This document shows positions 8,392-17,611 of a stretch of 64,000 nt of DNA, in pieces. The notes below the pieces were generated by a model, which was not told where the DNA came from, did no database searches, and worked only from the letters and a program-made list of their open reading frames with translations. The stretch spans positions 1,426,001-1,490,000 of the forward strand of contig CAVSXT010000004.1 in the NCBI GenBank assembly GCA_963732005.1. Direction: 5' to 3'. The translations under genes and the position numbers were made by a program. The stretch is from JASLEW01 sp963732005. Its GTDB lineage: Bacteria > Acidobacteriota > Thermoanaerobaculia > Multivoradales > UBA5704. The number at the start of each line of letters is the position of its first letter. Position 1 is the first letter of the stretch.

Positions 8392-11300
8392 TCAGGGAGC
8401 CAGGATGCGCGACAGCAGCGCCTGCACCTCGCCGACGTCCAGCGGCTTGGTGAGGTGGGCGAGAAAGCCAGCCTCCTGCGAGCGCTCCTGGTCCGCGGGC
8501 AGGCCGTAGCCGGTGATCGCCACCAGGCGCAGGCTGCCGTCGACGACGCTGCGGAGGTGGCGCGCCACCTCGTAGCCGTCCATGCCCGGCAGGCCGATGT
8601 CGAGCAGGGCCACGTCGGGATGCGCGCCGGACGCGGCGGTGATCGCCGAGGGCCCGTCGTAGGCCAGGGTGACAGCATACCCGGACCGGCCGAGCGCCTG
8701 GCCGAGCAGGTCGGCGGCGTCGCGATTGTCGTCCACCACCAGGACCCGGTGCGCCCGGCCTCGGCCTTCGCCTTGGCCTCCGGCGGCGACCCGGGCATCG
8801 CTGGCGGCGTCCTCCGGCGCGGCCGCCGGCGCCGTCGCCGGCACCGGCGTCACCGGCGCGGCGCTTGCCGGCAACACCACGCTGAAGGTGCTGCCGCGGC
8901 CCGGCCCGTCCGAGTGGGCGCTCACCCGGCCGCCGTGAAGGGTGACCAGGCTGCGGACGATCTCGAGGCCGAGGCCCAGCCCGCCCTCGCGGCGCTCCGC
9001 TCGGCGGGGCCCCTGGACGAAGGGCTCGAACAGACGCGGCAGCAGGTCGGCGGCGATCCCCGCGCCGTTGTCGCGCACCACGATCTCCACCTCGGCGCCG
9101 ACCGCCCGCGCCGCGAGCTCGATGCGCCCACCGGGCTCGGTGTAGCGGGCGGCGTTGGTGAGGAGGTTGGCGACCACCTGGGCAAGCCGCTGCGCATCGC
9201 CCTCGACGCGTAAGCCGCTCGCCGGCACAGTCTGCACCAGATAGTGGCGGCGCTCCTCGAGCAGCGGTTCCACCATCTCGACGGCGTGCGCCGTCACCGT
9301 GGCGATCTCCAACGGCGCTCGTCTGAGCGCCACCTTGCCGCGGGTGAGCTTCGAAACGTCGAGCAGGTCCTCCACCAGCCGCAGCAGGTGCCGGCCCTGG
9401 CGATCGAGAATGGCAAGCTCGCGCTCGAAGGTGTTGCCGGACTTCAGCCGCAGCAGCTGGATGGCGGTGAATATCGGCGCCATCGGATTGCGCAGCTCGT
9501 GGCTGAGCATCGCCAGGAACTCGTCCTTGGCGCGGTTGGCCGCCTCGGCCTGCAGGCGCAGCCGGTCCACCTGCTCGCGGGCGGTCACCTCGTCGGTCAC
9601 GTCGAACCCGACCACGATCACGCCGTCAACGCGCCCTTCGACGGTGCGCAGCGGCTCGTAGACGAAGTTCAGGTAGACGATGCCGCCCCGGTCCGCTTCG
9701 GGGCCCAGCCTGATGGGGCGCTCCTTGCCGAAGTACGGGATGCCGGTCGCCATCACGCCGCCGAGCAGCTCGTCGAAGCCCTGGCCGTGCAGCTCCGGCA
9801 GCGCCTCGAGCAGCGGCTTGCCGATCACCTCGTCCACGCTCCTCCCCCACAGCCGGCAGGTGGCCGGATTGGCCAGCTCGACCACCAGGCGCGGCCCGCG
9901 GAGGATGCAGATCGGAGTCGGGGCCTGCATCAGCAGCGACGCCACGTTGCGCTGCTGCAGGTCGGCCTCCGCCCGTTGCAGGGCGACCGCGGCGCGCGAC
10001 CTGGCCAGCGACAGCTGCGAGCCGACCCGCGCCAACAGCTCGCGGGCCGTGAACGGCTTGACCAGGTAATCGTCGGCCCCCGCTTGCAGCCCCTGCTCGC
10101 TCGCTTCCTCGCCGGCCCGCGCCGAGAGCATCACCACCGGCACGTGGCGGGTGCGGTCGTCCTCGCGCAGCGCACGCAGCAACCCGAAGCCGTCGAGCCC
10201 GGGCATCATGACGTCGGTCAGCACCAGGTCGGGCGGCCGCTCGCACGCGGCACGCAGCGCCGCGGCGCCGTCGGCAACCACCTCGACCTGCCAGCGCCCT
10301 CCGAGAATGCGCCGCAGGTAGTCGCGCATGTCGGCGTTGTCGTCCGCCACCAGCACCCGCTCGGCTCCGGCGGTTGCCGGCGCGGGCAGCGGCTCCCCGA
10401 GATCCTCCCGGACCCAGCGCAACGCCTCCGCGACGTAGGGCGCCGCGCCGTGGCCGGTCGAGACCAGGGTGCGGGCGGCGCCCAGGCGCTGCGCCGGCAG
10501 GTGGCCGCTGCCGCGCGGGATCGAGACACGGAAGCAGGAGCCCACGCCGAGCTCGCTCTGCACCTCGATCTCGCCGCCGTGCAGCTTCACCAGCTCCTGC
10601 ACCAGGGCCAGTCCGATACCCGAGCCTTCCCCGGTCCGCGAGCGCGCGCCCGCGACGCGATGGAAGCGCTCGAAGAGGCGCGGCACCTCCGCGGCGGGAA
10701 TGCCGGTGCCGGTGTCGCGGACCTCCAGCTCGAAGCGCTCGGCGGTCTCGCGCAGCACCAGCACGATGCCGCCCTCGAAGGTGAACTTGAAGGCGTTGGA
10801 GAGCAGGTTGAGGACGATCTTCTCCCACATCTGCCGGTCGATCCAGGCGGGCTCCCGCGCCGCTTCGACCGCCACCTCGAGCGACAACCCGGCCCCCTCG
10901 ACGGCGGAGCGGAAGCCGCTCGCCAGCTCGGCGCTGAAAGCGGCGAGGTCCGTGGGCTCGTAGACCGCTTCGACTCGGCCGGCTTCGATGCGCGAGAAGT
11001 CGAGCAGGGCGTTGACCAGCTTTTGCAGCCGCAGGGCATTGCGGTGCATCGCCCGCAGCGGCTCGCCGCTCACCGCCGGCGCGGCTTGCGCCAGCGCGTC
11101 CTCCAGCGGCCCCAGCATCAGCGTCAGCGGGGTGCGGAACTCATGGCTGACGTTGCCGAAGAAGGCCGTCTTGGCGCGGTCGATCTCCGCCAGCGCCTCG
11201 GCGCGCCGCCGCTCGGCCTCGAAGGCGAGGGCGTTGCTCAGCGCGGTCGTGATGTGCTCCGCGGCGAGCTCGAAGAAGCCGCGGTAGGCGTCGTCGAGGC

Positions 11301-12228
11301 GCCGTCGCGGGCTGACGCCGGCGACCAGCACGCCGTAGGGCCGCTCGAGGCCGGGCCGCGCCAAAGGCAAGAGCACCGCCGTGTGGGCCGCCTCGGGCCA
11401 CTCCCCTCCCGGCAGCGCGCCGAAGCGCGCCGGGAGGTCCGCGACCACCTGGGCGGTGCCCGCCAAGGCCAGCGGTCCCAACGGCCAGCCGCCGCGGTCC
11501 TCGCCGTCGAGGCGCACCTCCTCCGGCGCCGCGGGATCGCCCGGCGCCAACCTCACCGCCGACACCAGGCGGGCCGCCGGGGTCTCCGCGTCGAGCAGAT
11601 ATAGCAGCGCGAAGGGCACGTCGATCGGGTTCTGCTCGAAGACCGCGGCGGCGCCGCGGCAAGCGTCCCCCGTCGCCTTGGCCTCGCTGGCGCGCCGCGC
11701 CAGGTCCCGCAGGGTGGCCAGCCGCCGCTCGCCCTCGACCCGACCGGTGGTCTCCGCCACCACCGCCAGCACGCCACCGACGCCCCCGCTCTCGTCGCGG
11801 ATGGGGCTGTACGACAGCGTGAACCAGCAGCTCTCGAGGTAGCCGTTGCGCTGCAGCGGCAGCAGCCAGTCGTCGACGGCGAACGCCTCTCCCCGCCCGA
11901 CGCGATCGAACTCCGGACCGACCACCGGCCACACCTCCGGAAAGATGTCGGCGCCGCGCTGGCCGAGGGCTCCGGGATGCTTGCCACCAAGGATCGGCTG
12001 GTAGCGGTCGTTGTAGAAGAAGCGATGCTCCGGGCCCCAGGCGACGACCATCGCGAACTTCGACTCCAGCATGATGCTGATGGCCGTGCGCAGGCTCTGC
12101 GGCCAGGCGCTCACCGGGCCCATGGGCGTGGCACCCCAATCGGCGGCGCGCATCATCGCTCCCATGGCGCCGCCACCGGCGAGGCAATCCTCGGGGCGAG
12201 CGTCGGCGCGAGCGGGAGGATGGCTCAT
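8392..12228 (-). CDS. Hybrid sensor histidine kinase with two kinase and two receiver modules
   Basis: About 1278 residues and no transmembrane segment, so a cytoplasmic sensor. Order of modules, with approximate residues: PAS (MVVAWGPEHRFFYNDRY, 60-160); GAF-like (200-340); first HisKA with FFGNVSHEFRTPLT (His near 360) and HATPase (DTGTGIP, SGIGLALVQELVKLHGG, 420-580); receiver 1 (LVADDNADMRDYL, phospho-Asp in VLTDVMMPG near 672); second PAS (760-870); second HisKA with LAMLSHELRNPM (His near 906) and HATPase (DNGAGI, GLGLEIVRSLVTLHGG); receiver 2 (VVDDNRDAADLL, Asp in ALLDIGLPG near 1209). Such proteins run multistep phosphorelays. The frame is open to 12864, but that part overlaps the acyl-CoA dehydrogenase; the ATG at 12228 fits the domain start. 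No dedicated response regulator lies nearby. Confidence 0.9.
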   Translation of the reverse strand: MSHPPARADARPEDCLAGGGAMGAMMRAADWGATPMGPVSAWPQSLRTAISIMLESKFAMVVAWGPEHRFFYNDRYQPILGGKHPGALGQRGADIFPEVWPVVGPEFDRVGRGEAFAVDDWLLPLQRNGYLESCWFTLSYSPIRDESGGVGGVLAVVAETTGRVEGERRLATLRDLARRASEAKATGDACRGAAAVFEQNPIDVPFALLYLLDAETPAARLVSAVRLAPGDPAAPEEVRLDGEDRGGWPLGPLALAGTAQVVADLPARFGALPGGEWPEAAHTAVLLPLARPGLERPYGVLVAGVSPRRRLDDAYRGFFELAAEHITTALSNALAFEAERRRAEALAEIDRAKTAFFGNVSHEFRTPLTLMLGPLEDALAQAAPAVSGEPLRAMHRNALRLQKLVNALLDFSRIEAGRVEAVYEPTDLAAFSAELASGFRSAVEGAGLSLEVAVEAAREPAWIDRQMWEKIVLNLLSNAFKFTFEGGIVLVLRETAERFELEVRDTGTGIPAAEVPRLFERFHRVAGARSRTGEGSGIGLALVQELVKLHGGEIEVQSELGVGSCFRVSIPRGSGHLPAQRLGAARTLVSTGHGAAPYVAEALRWVREDLGEPLPAPATAGAERVLVADDNADMRDYLRRILGGRWQVEVVADGAAALRAACERPPDLVLTDVMMPGLDGFGLLRALREDDRTRHVPVVMLSARAGEEASEQGLQAGADDYLVKPFTARELLARVGSQLSLARSRAAVALQRAEADLQQRNVASLLMQAPTPICILRGPRLVVELANPATCRLWGRSVDEVIGKPLLEALPELHGQGFDELLGGVMATGIPYFGKERPIRLGPEADRGGIVYLNFVYEPLRTVEGRVDGVIVVGFDVTDEVTAREQVDRLRLQAEAANRAKDEFLAMLSHELRNPMAPIFTAIQLLRLKSGNTFERELAILDRQGRHLLRLVEDLLDVSKLTRGKVALRRAPLEIATVTAHAVEMVEPLLEERRHYLVQTVPASGLRVEGDAQRLAQVVANLLTNAARYTEPGGRIELAARAVGAEVEIVVRDNGAGIAADLLPRLFEPFVQGPRRAERREGGLGLGLEIVRSLVTLHGGRVSAHSDGPGRGSTFSVVLPASAAPVTPVPATAPAAAPEDAASDARVAAGGQGEGRGRAHRVLVVDDNRDAADLLGQALGRSGYAVTLAYDGPSAITAASGAHPDVALLDIGLPGMDGYEVARHLRSVVDGSLRLVAITGYGLPADQERSQEAGFLAHLTKPLDVGEVQALLSRILAP

Positions 12229-12307
12229 GGCGAGGGCAAACCTTTCCTTGCCAGAACCCTGTGCAAGCTCCGAGCCACGAGCCGGTGCGCCGGAGGGCGC
12301 CCGGCGA

Positions 12308-14086
12308 TCAGAACGCCGAGTCGGGGAACTCCATGACCGCCCCGCTGCCGGCCATGATGGTGGCGAACAGCGCACCGCTCCTGGGCAGCACCCGCCGCAC
12401 GTAGAAGCGGGCGGTCGCGAGCTTCGCGTCGTAGAACGCCGTGCCCGCGCCGCTGCGCCTGGCCAGCGCCACCTTCGCCATCCGCACCCACAGGTAACCC
12501 AGGGCGACGTAGCCGAACAGATGTAGATAGTCGGTCGCCGCCGCTCCGGCCTGGTCGGGGTTCCCGAGGCTCTCCCGGGCCAGCCAGGCCGTGGCCTGCT
12601 GCAGGCGCTCGAAGGCCTTGGCCACCGGCGTGACCAGCTCCGCGAGCTCCGGGTTGCCGGCTTCCGCGGCGAGGAGCTCCTGCACCGGATGGAAGAATCG
12701 CCGCAGGTACCGGCCGGTGTGCGCGGGCAGCTTCCGCCCGACCAGGTCGAGCGCCTGGACGCCGTTGGTCCCCTCGTAGATCTGGGTGATGCGGCAGTCG
12801 CGCACAAGCTGCTCGACGCCGTAATCGACGGTGTAACCGTAGCCACCGCAGACCTGCACCGCATGGTTGGTCATCTCGAAGCCGAGGTCGGTCTGGAAGG
12901 CCTTGACGATCGGCGTCAGCAGGGAGGCCAGGTCGTCGCCGATCATCGCCCGCTCGGGGTCGGGGTCGCTGTCGGCGTGGTCGATCTCGATCGCCGCCCA
13001 GGCGGTCAGGGCCCGCGCTCCTTCGACGAAAGCGCGGATGGTGAGCAGCATCCGGCGCACGTCGGGGTGGACGAGGATCGGATCGGCCTCCTGCCGCGGC
13101 GACCTGGCGCCGCCCAGCGCCCGCCCCTGCAGGCGCTCGCGGGCGAACTTCACCGCCGCCTGGTAGGCGGCCTCGGCCAGCGCCAGCCCCTGCACGCCGA
13201 CGTGCAGGCGGGCGCCGTTCATGAAGGTGAACATCGCCTTCATCCCCTTGTGCGCTTCGCCGACCAGGTAGCCGGTCGCGCCGTCGAAGTTGATGACGCA
13301 GGTCGGCGAGGCCTTGATCCCCATCTTGTGCTCGATCGCGCCGCAGCTGACGCCGTTGGGCACCAGCCGGCCGCCCTCCTCGCGCAGCTTGGGGATGACG
13401 AAGAGGCTGATCCCCTTGATCCCGGGCGGGGCGTCGGGCAGCCGCGCCAGCACCAGGTGGACGATGTTCTCCGTCAGGTCGTGGTCGCCGCCCGAGATGA
13501 AGATCTTGCTGCCGGTGAGGCGATGGGCGCCGTCGCCGGCGGGCTCCGCCCGCATCCGCAGCAGGCCGAGATCGGTGCCGGCCTGCGGCTCGGTCAGGCA
13601 CATGGTGGCGGCCCAGGTGCCGTCCACGAGCCTGGGCAGGAAGGCTGCCTTGAGCGCCGCGGTGGCGTGACGGTCGAGCGCCGCATAGGCGCCGTGGGAG
13701 AGCGCGGTCATCATCGAGAAGGCGAGGTTGGCGGCGCAGAGCACTTCGGTCGCCATGATGCCGACCGCGTAGGGCAGTCCCTGCCCGCCGTACTCCGGGC
13801 GAGCCGTGAGGCCCGTCCAGCCGCCTTCGCGGAAGATCTTGTACGCCTCGCGAAATCCCTGCGGCATCAGCACGGCACCGTTCTCGAACCGGCAGCCCTC
13901 GCGATCGCCGCTGGCATTGAGCGGCAACAGGACCTCCTCGCTGAAGCGCCCCACCTCGGCCACCACGTCCATCACCAGCTCGGGAGACGCTTCCTCGAAG
14001 CCGGGAAGGCGGGTCAGCGCCGCGCCGTCGAAGAGCTCGTAGTAGACGAAGCGCAGATCGCGCAGCGGCGCTTTGTAGGTCGGCAT
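12308..14086 (-). CDS. Acyl-CoA dehydrogenase (long C-terminal domain type)
   Basis: A 592-residue flavoenzyme for the first step of beta-oxidation, forming trans-2-enoyl-CoA with electrons passed to ETF. The acyl-CoA dehydrogenase core is clear: MCLTEPQAGTDLGLLRM near residue 162, GSKIFISGGDHDL, the middle beta-domain and QVCGGYGYTVDYGVEQLVRDCRITQIYEGTNGVQALDLVGRKL near 420-460, where the EGT glutamate is the usual catalytic base. The extra N-terminal MPTYKAPLRDLRF segment and the C-terminal extension place it with the large DmdC/FadE5-like group. The start has GAGGAG eight bases upstream. It is the last gene of the MerR-thiolase-FadN operon, separated from fadN by 43 bases made largely of a 9-bp repeat. 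Confidence 0.93.
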   Translation of the reverse strand: MPTYKAPLRDLRFVYYELFDGAALTRLPGFEEASPELVMDVVAEVGRFSEEVLLPLNASGDREGCRFENGAVLMPQGFREAYKIFREGGWTGLTARPEYGGQGLPYAVGIMATEVLCAANLAFSMMTALSHGAYAALDRHATAALKAAFLPRLVDGTWAATMCLTEPQAGTDLGLLRMRAEPAGDGAHRLTGSKIFISGGDHDLTENIVHLVLARLPDAPPGIKGISLFVIPKLREEGGRLVPNGVSCGAIEHKMGIKASPTCVINFDGATGYLVGEAHKGMKAMFTFMNGARLHVGVQGLALAEAAYQAAVKFARERLQGRALGGARSPRQEADPILVHPDVRRMLLTIRAFVEGARALTAWAAIEIDHADSDPDPERAMIGDDLASLLTPIVKAFQTDLGFEMTNHAVQVCGGYGYTVDYGVEQLVRDCRITQIYEGTNGVQALDLVGRKLPAHTGRYLRRFFHPVQELLAAEAGNPELAELVTPVAKAFERLQQATAWLARESLGNPDQAGAAATDYLHLFGYVALGYLWVRMAKVALARRSGAGTAFYDAKLATARFYVRRVLPRSGALFATIMAGSGAVMEFPDSAF

Positions 14087-14100
14087 CTTGCTGGCTCCTC

Positions 14101-14127
14101 TGACTGCTCTGACTGCTCTGGCTGCTC
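14101..14127. repeat. 9-bp tandem repeat between two beta-oxidation genes
   Basis: Three units, TGACTGCTC, TGACTGCTC and TGGCTGCTC. On the minus strand they read GAGCAGTCA and are followed by GAGGAGCCA, a fourth degenerate unit that contains the Shine-Dalgarno sequence of the acyl-CoA dehydrogenase gene. The repeat fills most of the 43-base spacer. Confidence 0.85.
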
Positions 14128-14129
14128 GC

Positions 14130-16472
14130 TCAGTTCCTGAGCGGCTTGCCGGTCTCGAGCATGTGCTCGATGCGCGCCAGCGTCGCCGGCGTCCGGATGA
14201 GGGCGAGAAACGCCTCGCGTTCGAGGCGATAGAGGTCGTCCTCGGAGACGGTCTCGGTGATGTCGGTGTCGCCGCCGGTGAGCACCGTCGCCAGCCGCCC
14301 GGCCACCACGGCATCGTGCGGCGTGGCCAGGCCGCTGGCGCGGAAGCCGGCCACCACCATGTCGAGCGCCGCCTTGCCGCTCGGCCCGGGCAGCGAGATC
14401 GCCGCCTCGACCGGCGGCTGGTAGCCGGCGGCGAGCAGCGCCAGCGCCTTGGCCTTGGCGTCGGCGAGCAGCCGGTCGCGGTTCATCGTGATGCCGTCGC
14501 CGTCGCGCAGCAGGAGCAGGCCGCGGGCCTCCGCCGCCGAGGTCGAGACGACGGCGGTGCTGATGGTCTCGAAGACCTTCGCCACCGCCGGCATCGCGCC
14601 GCCGGGACGCCTGGTGCTGGTCGCCCAGCGCGTGCTCATCTCCTTGCAGCCGCCCCAACCCGGGATCACGCCGACGCCGACCTCGACCAGACCGAGGTAG
14701 CTCTCGGCGTGCGCCTGCACGGCATCGCAGTGCAGCAGGATCTCGCAGCCGCCGCCGAGCGCCATGCCGGCAGGGGCGCCGACCACCGGGAAGGGCGCAT
14801 ATTTCATCGCCTTGAACACCTTCTGCCCCTCGGCCAGCGAAGCCTCGATCCCCGGCCACATGGCGAGATTGGCGGCGAAGAGCACGACGCCGAGGTTGGC
14901 CCCGACCGAGAAGTTCTCGCCCTCGTTGGCGATCACCAGCGCCTTCCACGTCTTGCCGTCGATCAGCGCGCAGGCCCTGGCCAGCTGGCGCAGGATACCC
15001 TCGTCGAGCGCGTTCATCTTGGAGGTGAATTCCAGGCAGAGCACACCGTCGCCGAGGTCCCAGAGGCTCGCCGACGGATTCTTGGCGACCGGCGCCGCCC
15101 GCCGCTTGACGTCGGCGAGCAGCAGCACCCCCGCGCCGCGCTCGACCTCGCTCCAGCCGCCTGCGAACGCCAGCTGCTGCAGCCTGCCGCCTTCGACGCG
15201 ATAGAAGGTCCCGCCGCCGGCCGCCGCCAGCAGCGGCGGCACCGGCCTGCCCTCGGCGGCGAGCCGGGCGGCGAACCAGGCCGGCCCGAGGCGATCGAGG
15301 AGCTCGAACGGGCCCCACCGCCAGCCGAAGCCGCAGCGCATCGCCTCGTCCACCGCGGCGACGTCGTTGGCGATCGCCGGGGCCACCGCCGCCGCGTAGG
15401 CGAGGGTCTGCGACAGCATCTTCCAGGCGTAGCGGCCGCCGCGGTCCGGATGCTCGAGCAGCGCCCGCGGACCGCCGTCCCTGGCGGCGGCGACGCTGGC
15501 CAGCCGCGGCTCGACCAGCGGGCGGTACTCGCCGGTCGCCAGGTCGATGGCCTGCTTCACCTTCTTGCCGCCCTTGCCGCCGGCAACGTCGAGACGATAG
15601 AAGCCGCCCTTACCCTTGCGCCCCGTCAGCCCGGCGGCGATCATCTTGTCGATCAGCGGGCTCTCCTGGTGCTCCACGCAATAGGCGTCGTCCGGCGGCA
15701 GCGAGGCGAGCAGCGACCTGGCGATGTGTGGACTGAGGTCGATGCCGACCAGGTCGAGGAGCCCGAACACGCCGGTCTTGGGAAAACCGAAGGCCTTGCC
15801 GGCCAGGGCGTCCACCTCCTCGACCAGCAGACCGCCGGCGAAGGCTTCGCGCAGCGCGGCCTCGATCCAGTAGGTGCCGATGCGGTTGGCGATGAAGGCC
15901 GGCGTGTCCTTGCAATCGACCACGCTCTTGCCGAGCTCGAGGTCGGCGAAGGCGCGCACCGCGGCGACCGCCTCGGGCCGGGTCGATTTGCCCGCCACCA
16001 GCTCGAGCAGCCGCATGTACCGCGGCGGATTGAAGAAGTGGGTGATCAGGAAATCACGCGCAAAGCTTTCGGGAAGGCCGTCGATCAGTTGCGCCAGCGG
16101 GATCGTCGAGGTGTTGCTCGAAACGATCGCTCCCGGTTTGCGCACTGCATCGACCGCGCGGTACACCTGCTGCTTGACGTCGGCCCGCTCGAGGACCGCC
16201 TCGACGATCCAGTCGCAGTCGCCAAGCAGCGCCAGGTCGTCCTCGAGGTTGCCGGGGGTGATCAGGCGGGCCCGCTCGGCGACCATCAGCGGTGCCGGCC
16301 TGGTCTTTCCGAGGCGCTCGACCGCGGCGATCGCCAGGCTGCTGCGCTGGGCGGCGCCCGGCTGCACGATGTCCAGCAGCACCACCGGCACGCCGGCGTT
16401 GGCGACGTGCGCGGCGATGCCGGCGCCCATCACCCCCGAGCCCAGGACGCCGACCTTCCGGATCGCCGCCAT
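14130..16472 (-). CDS. fadN: 3-hydroxyacyl-CoA dehydrogenase/enoyl-CoA hydratase fusion (FadN-like)
   Basis: A 780-residue bifunctional beta-oxidation enzyme. Unlike E. coli FadB, the dehydrogenase comes first: the NAD motif VGVLGSGVMGAGIAAHVANAG starts at residue 6, followed by SSNTSTIPLAQL and THFFNPPRYMRLLELV, where the histidine is the likely catalytic base, then two helical domains (DTPAFIANRIG; GFGWRWGPFELLDRLG). A crotonase domain follows from about residue 450 (SLWDLGDGVLCLEFTSKMNALDEG; EGENFSVGANLG; ALGGGCEILLHCDAVQAHAESYLGLVEVGVGVIPGWGG). This order is that of Bacillus FadN (YusL). It converts enoyl-CoA to 3-ketoacyl-CoA for the thiolase next door, whose stop lies two bases upstream of this start. 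The frame is open to 16808, but the ATG at 16472 opens the NAD domain. Confidence 0.93.
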   Translation of the reverse strand: MAAIRKVGVLGSGVMGAGIAAHVANAGVPVVLLDIVQPGAAQRSSLAIAAVERLGKTRPAPLMVAERARLITPGNLEDDLALLGDCDWIVEAVLERADVKQQVYRAVDAVRKPGAIVSSNTSTIPLAQLIDGLPESFARDFLITHFFNPPRYMRLLELVAGKSTRPEAVAAVRAFADLELGKSVVDCKDTPAFIANRIGTYWIEAALREAFAGGLLVEEVDALAGKAFGFPKTGVFGLLDLVGIDLSPHIARSLLASLPPDDAYCVEHQESPLIDKMIAAGLTGRKGKGGFYRLDVAGGKGGKKVKQAIDLATGEYRPLVEPRLASVAAARDGGPRALLEHPDRGGRYAWKMLSQTLAYAAAVAPAIANDVAAVDEAMRCGFGWRWGPFELLDRLGPAWFAARLAAEGRPVPPLLAAAGGGTFYRVEGGRLQQLAFAGGWSEVERGAGVLLLADVKRRAAPVAKNPSASLWDLGDGVLCLEFTSKMNALDEGILRQLARACALIDGKTWKALVIANEGENFSVGANLGVVLFAANLAMWPGIEASLAEGQKVFKAMKYAPFPVVGAPAGMALGGGCEILLHCDAVQAHAESYLGLVEVGVGVIPGWGGCKEMSTRWATSTRRPGGAMPAVAKVFETISTAVVSTSAAEARGLLLLRDGDGITMNRDRLLADAKAKALALLAAGYQPPVEAAISLPGPSGKAALDMVVAGFRASGLATPHDAVVAGRLATVLTGGDTDITETVSEDDLYRLEREAFLALIRTPATLARIEHMLETGKPLRN

Positions 16473-16474
16473 GG

Positions 16475-17611
16475 CTACACCGCCTCGAGGATGGTGGCGA
16501 TACCCTGGCCGCCGCCGATGCACTGCGTGGCCAGCGCGTAGCGCTTGCGTTCGCGGACCAGCAGCGCCGCGGCCTTGCCGGTAATCCGGGCGCCGGTGGC
16601 GCCGAGCGGATGGCCGAGGGCGATGGCGCCGCCGTCGAGGTTGACCTTCGCCAGGTCGAGCCCCAGCTCGTCGACACAGGCCAGCGCCTGCGCGGCGAAG
16701 GCCTCGTTGAGCTCGACGAGGTCGATGTCCGCGATCGCCAGCCCGGCGCGCGCCAGGGCCTTGCGCGTCGCGGCCACCGGGCCGATGCCCATGATCTCGG
16801 GTTGGCAACCCGAGACCGCGATGCTCCTGATCCGGGCCAGCGGCTCGAGACCCTTGCGCCTGGCGTACTCCTCGGAGCAGACCAACGTCGCGGCAGCGCC
16901 GTCGGTGACCGGCGAGGAGGTGCCGGCGGTGACCGTGCCCTGCTCGTCGAACGCCAGCTTGAGGTTGGCGAGCCCCGCGAGCGTGGTGTCCGGGCGCGGC
17001 GTGCCGTCGCGCTCGACCGTGCCGCCCTTCCAGGTGATCGGCACCAGCTCGGCCGTGAAGTGGCCGGCGGCGGTCGCCGCCGCGGCCTTCTGCTGCGACG
17101 AGAGCGCCAGCTCCTCCTGCCGCCGGCGCGAGATCTGGCGCTGGCGCGCCAGGTTCTCCGCGGTCTCGCCCATGGCGGCGAAGGCCTGGGGGTAGTGAGC
17201 GAAGAGCGCCGGGTTGGGCAGGGGGTTGAAGCCGCCCATCGGCACGCGGGTCATCGACTCCACGCCGGCGCAGACGAAGGCCTCGCCGGCATCCATCTGG
17301 ATGGCCCCGGCGGCGATGTGGATCGCCTGCATCGAGGAGCCGCAGAAGCGGTTGACCGTGGTGCCGGCGACGGTGAGCGGCAGCTCGGCGAGGAAGCTGA
17401 CGAGCCGCGCCACGTTGAACCCCTGCTCGCCCTCCGGGAAGGCGCAGCCGAGGATCAGGTCTTCGAGGTCGGCGGGGTCGACGCCGGTGCGCTGGACGAG
17501 CGCGCGGACGGTCTGCGCCGCGAGGTCGTCCGGTCGCACCTTCGCCAGCTCGCCCTTCTTCGCGGGCGTGAACGGAGACCGGACGTAGCCGGCGATGACG
17601 ACGCTCTTCAT
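16475..17611 (-). CDS. fadA: Acetyl-CoA C-acyltransferase (thiolase)
   Basis: A 378-residue degradative thiolase that cleaves 3-ketoacyl-CoA with CoA. The nucleophilic cysteine lies in VNRFCGSSMQAIH near residue 89, the catalytic His in GGAIALGHPLGATGAR near 335 and the acid/base cysteine in ATQCIGGGQG near 366. The start ATG overlaps the MerR regulator stop (ATGA), so the two are translationally coupled. With the FadN-like enzyme and the acyl-CoA dehydrogenase downstream it makes a complete fatty-acid or acyl-chain oxidation unit. Acyl-chain specificity cannot be read from the sequence. Confidence 0.94.
   Translation of the reverse strand: MKSVVIAGYVRSPFTPAKKGELAKVRPDDLAAQTVRALVQRTGVDPADLEDLILGCAFPEGEQGFNVARLVSFLAELPLTVAGTTVNRFCGSSMQAIHIAAGAIQMDAGEAFVCAGVESMTRVPMGGFNPLPNPALFAHYPQAFAAMGETAENLARQRQISRRRQEELALSSQQKAAAATAAGHFTAELVPITWKGGTVERDGTPRPDTTLAGLANLKLAFDEQGTVTAGTSSPVTDGAAATLVCSEEYARRKGLEPLARIRSIAVSGCQPEIMGIGPVAATRKALARAGLAIADIDLVELNEAFAAQALACVDELGLDLAKVNLDGGAIALGHPLGATGARITGKAAALLVRERKRYALATQCIGGGQGIATILEAV

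Noticed and set aside
9244..11604. 786-codon plus-strand open frame opposite the histidine kinase gene
   Set aside because: Gln/Arg/His-rich without domains; the minus strand encodes complete kinase and receiver modules.
14088..16541. 817-codon plus-strand open frame opposite fadN
   Set aside because: No recognisable domain; antisense shadow of a well-supported gene.
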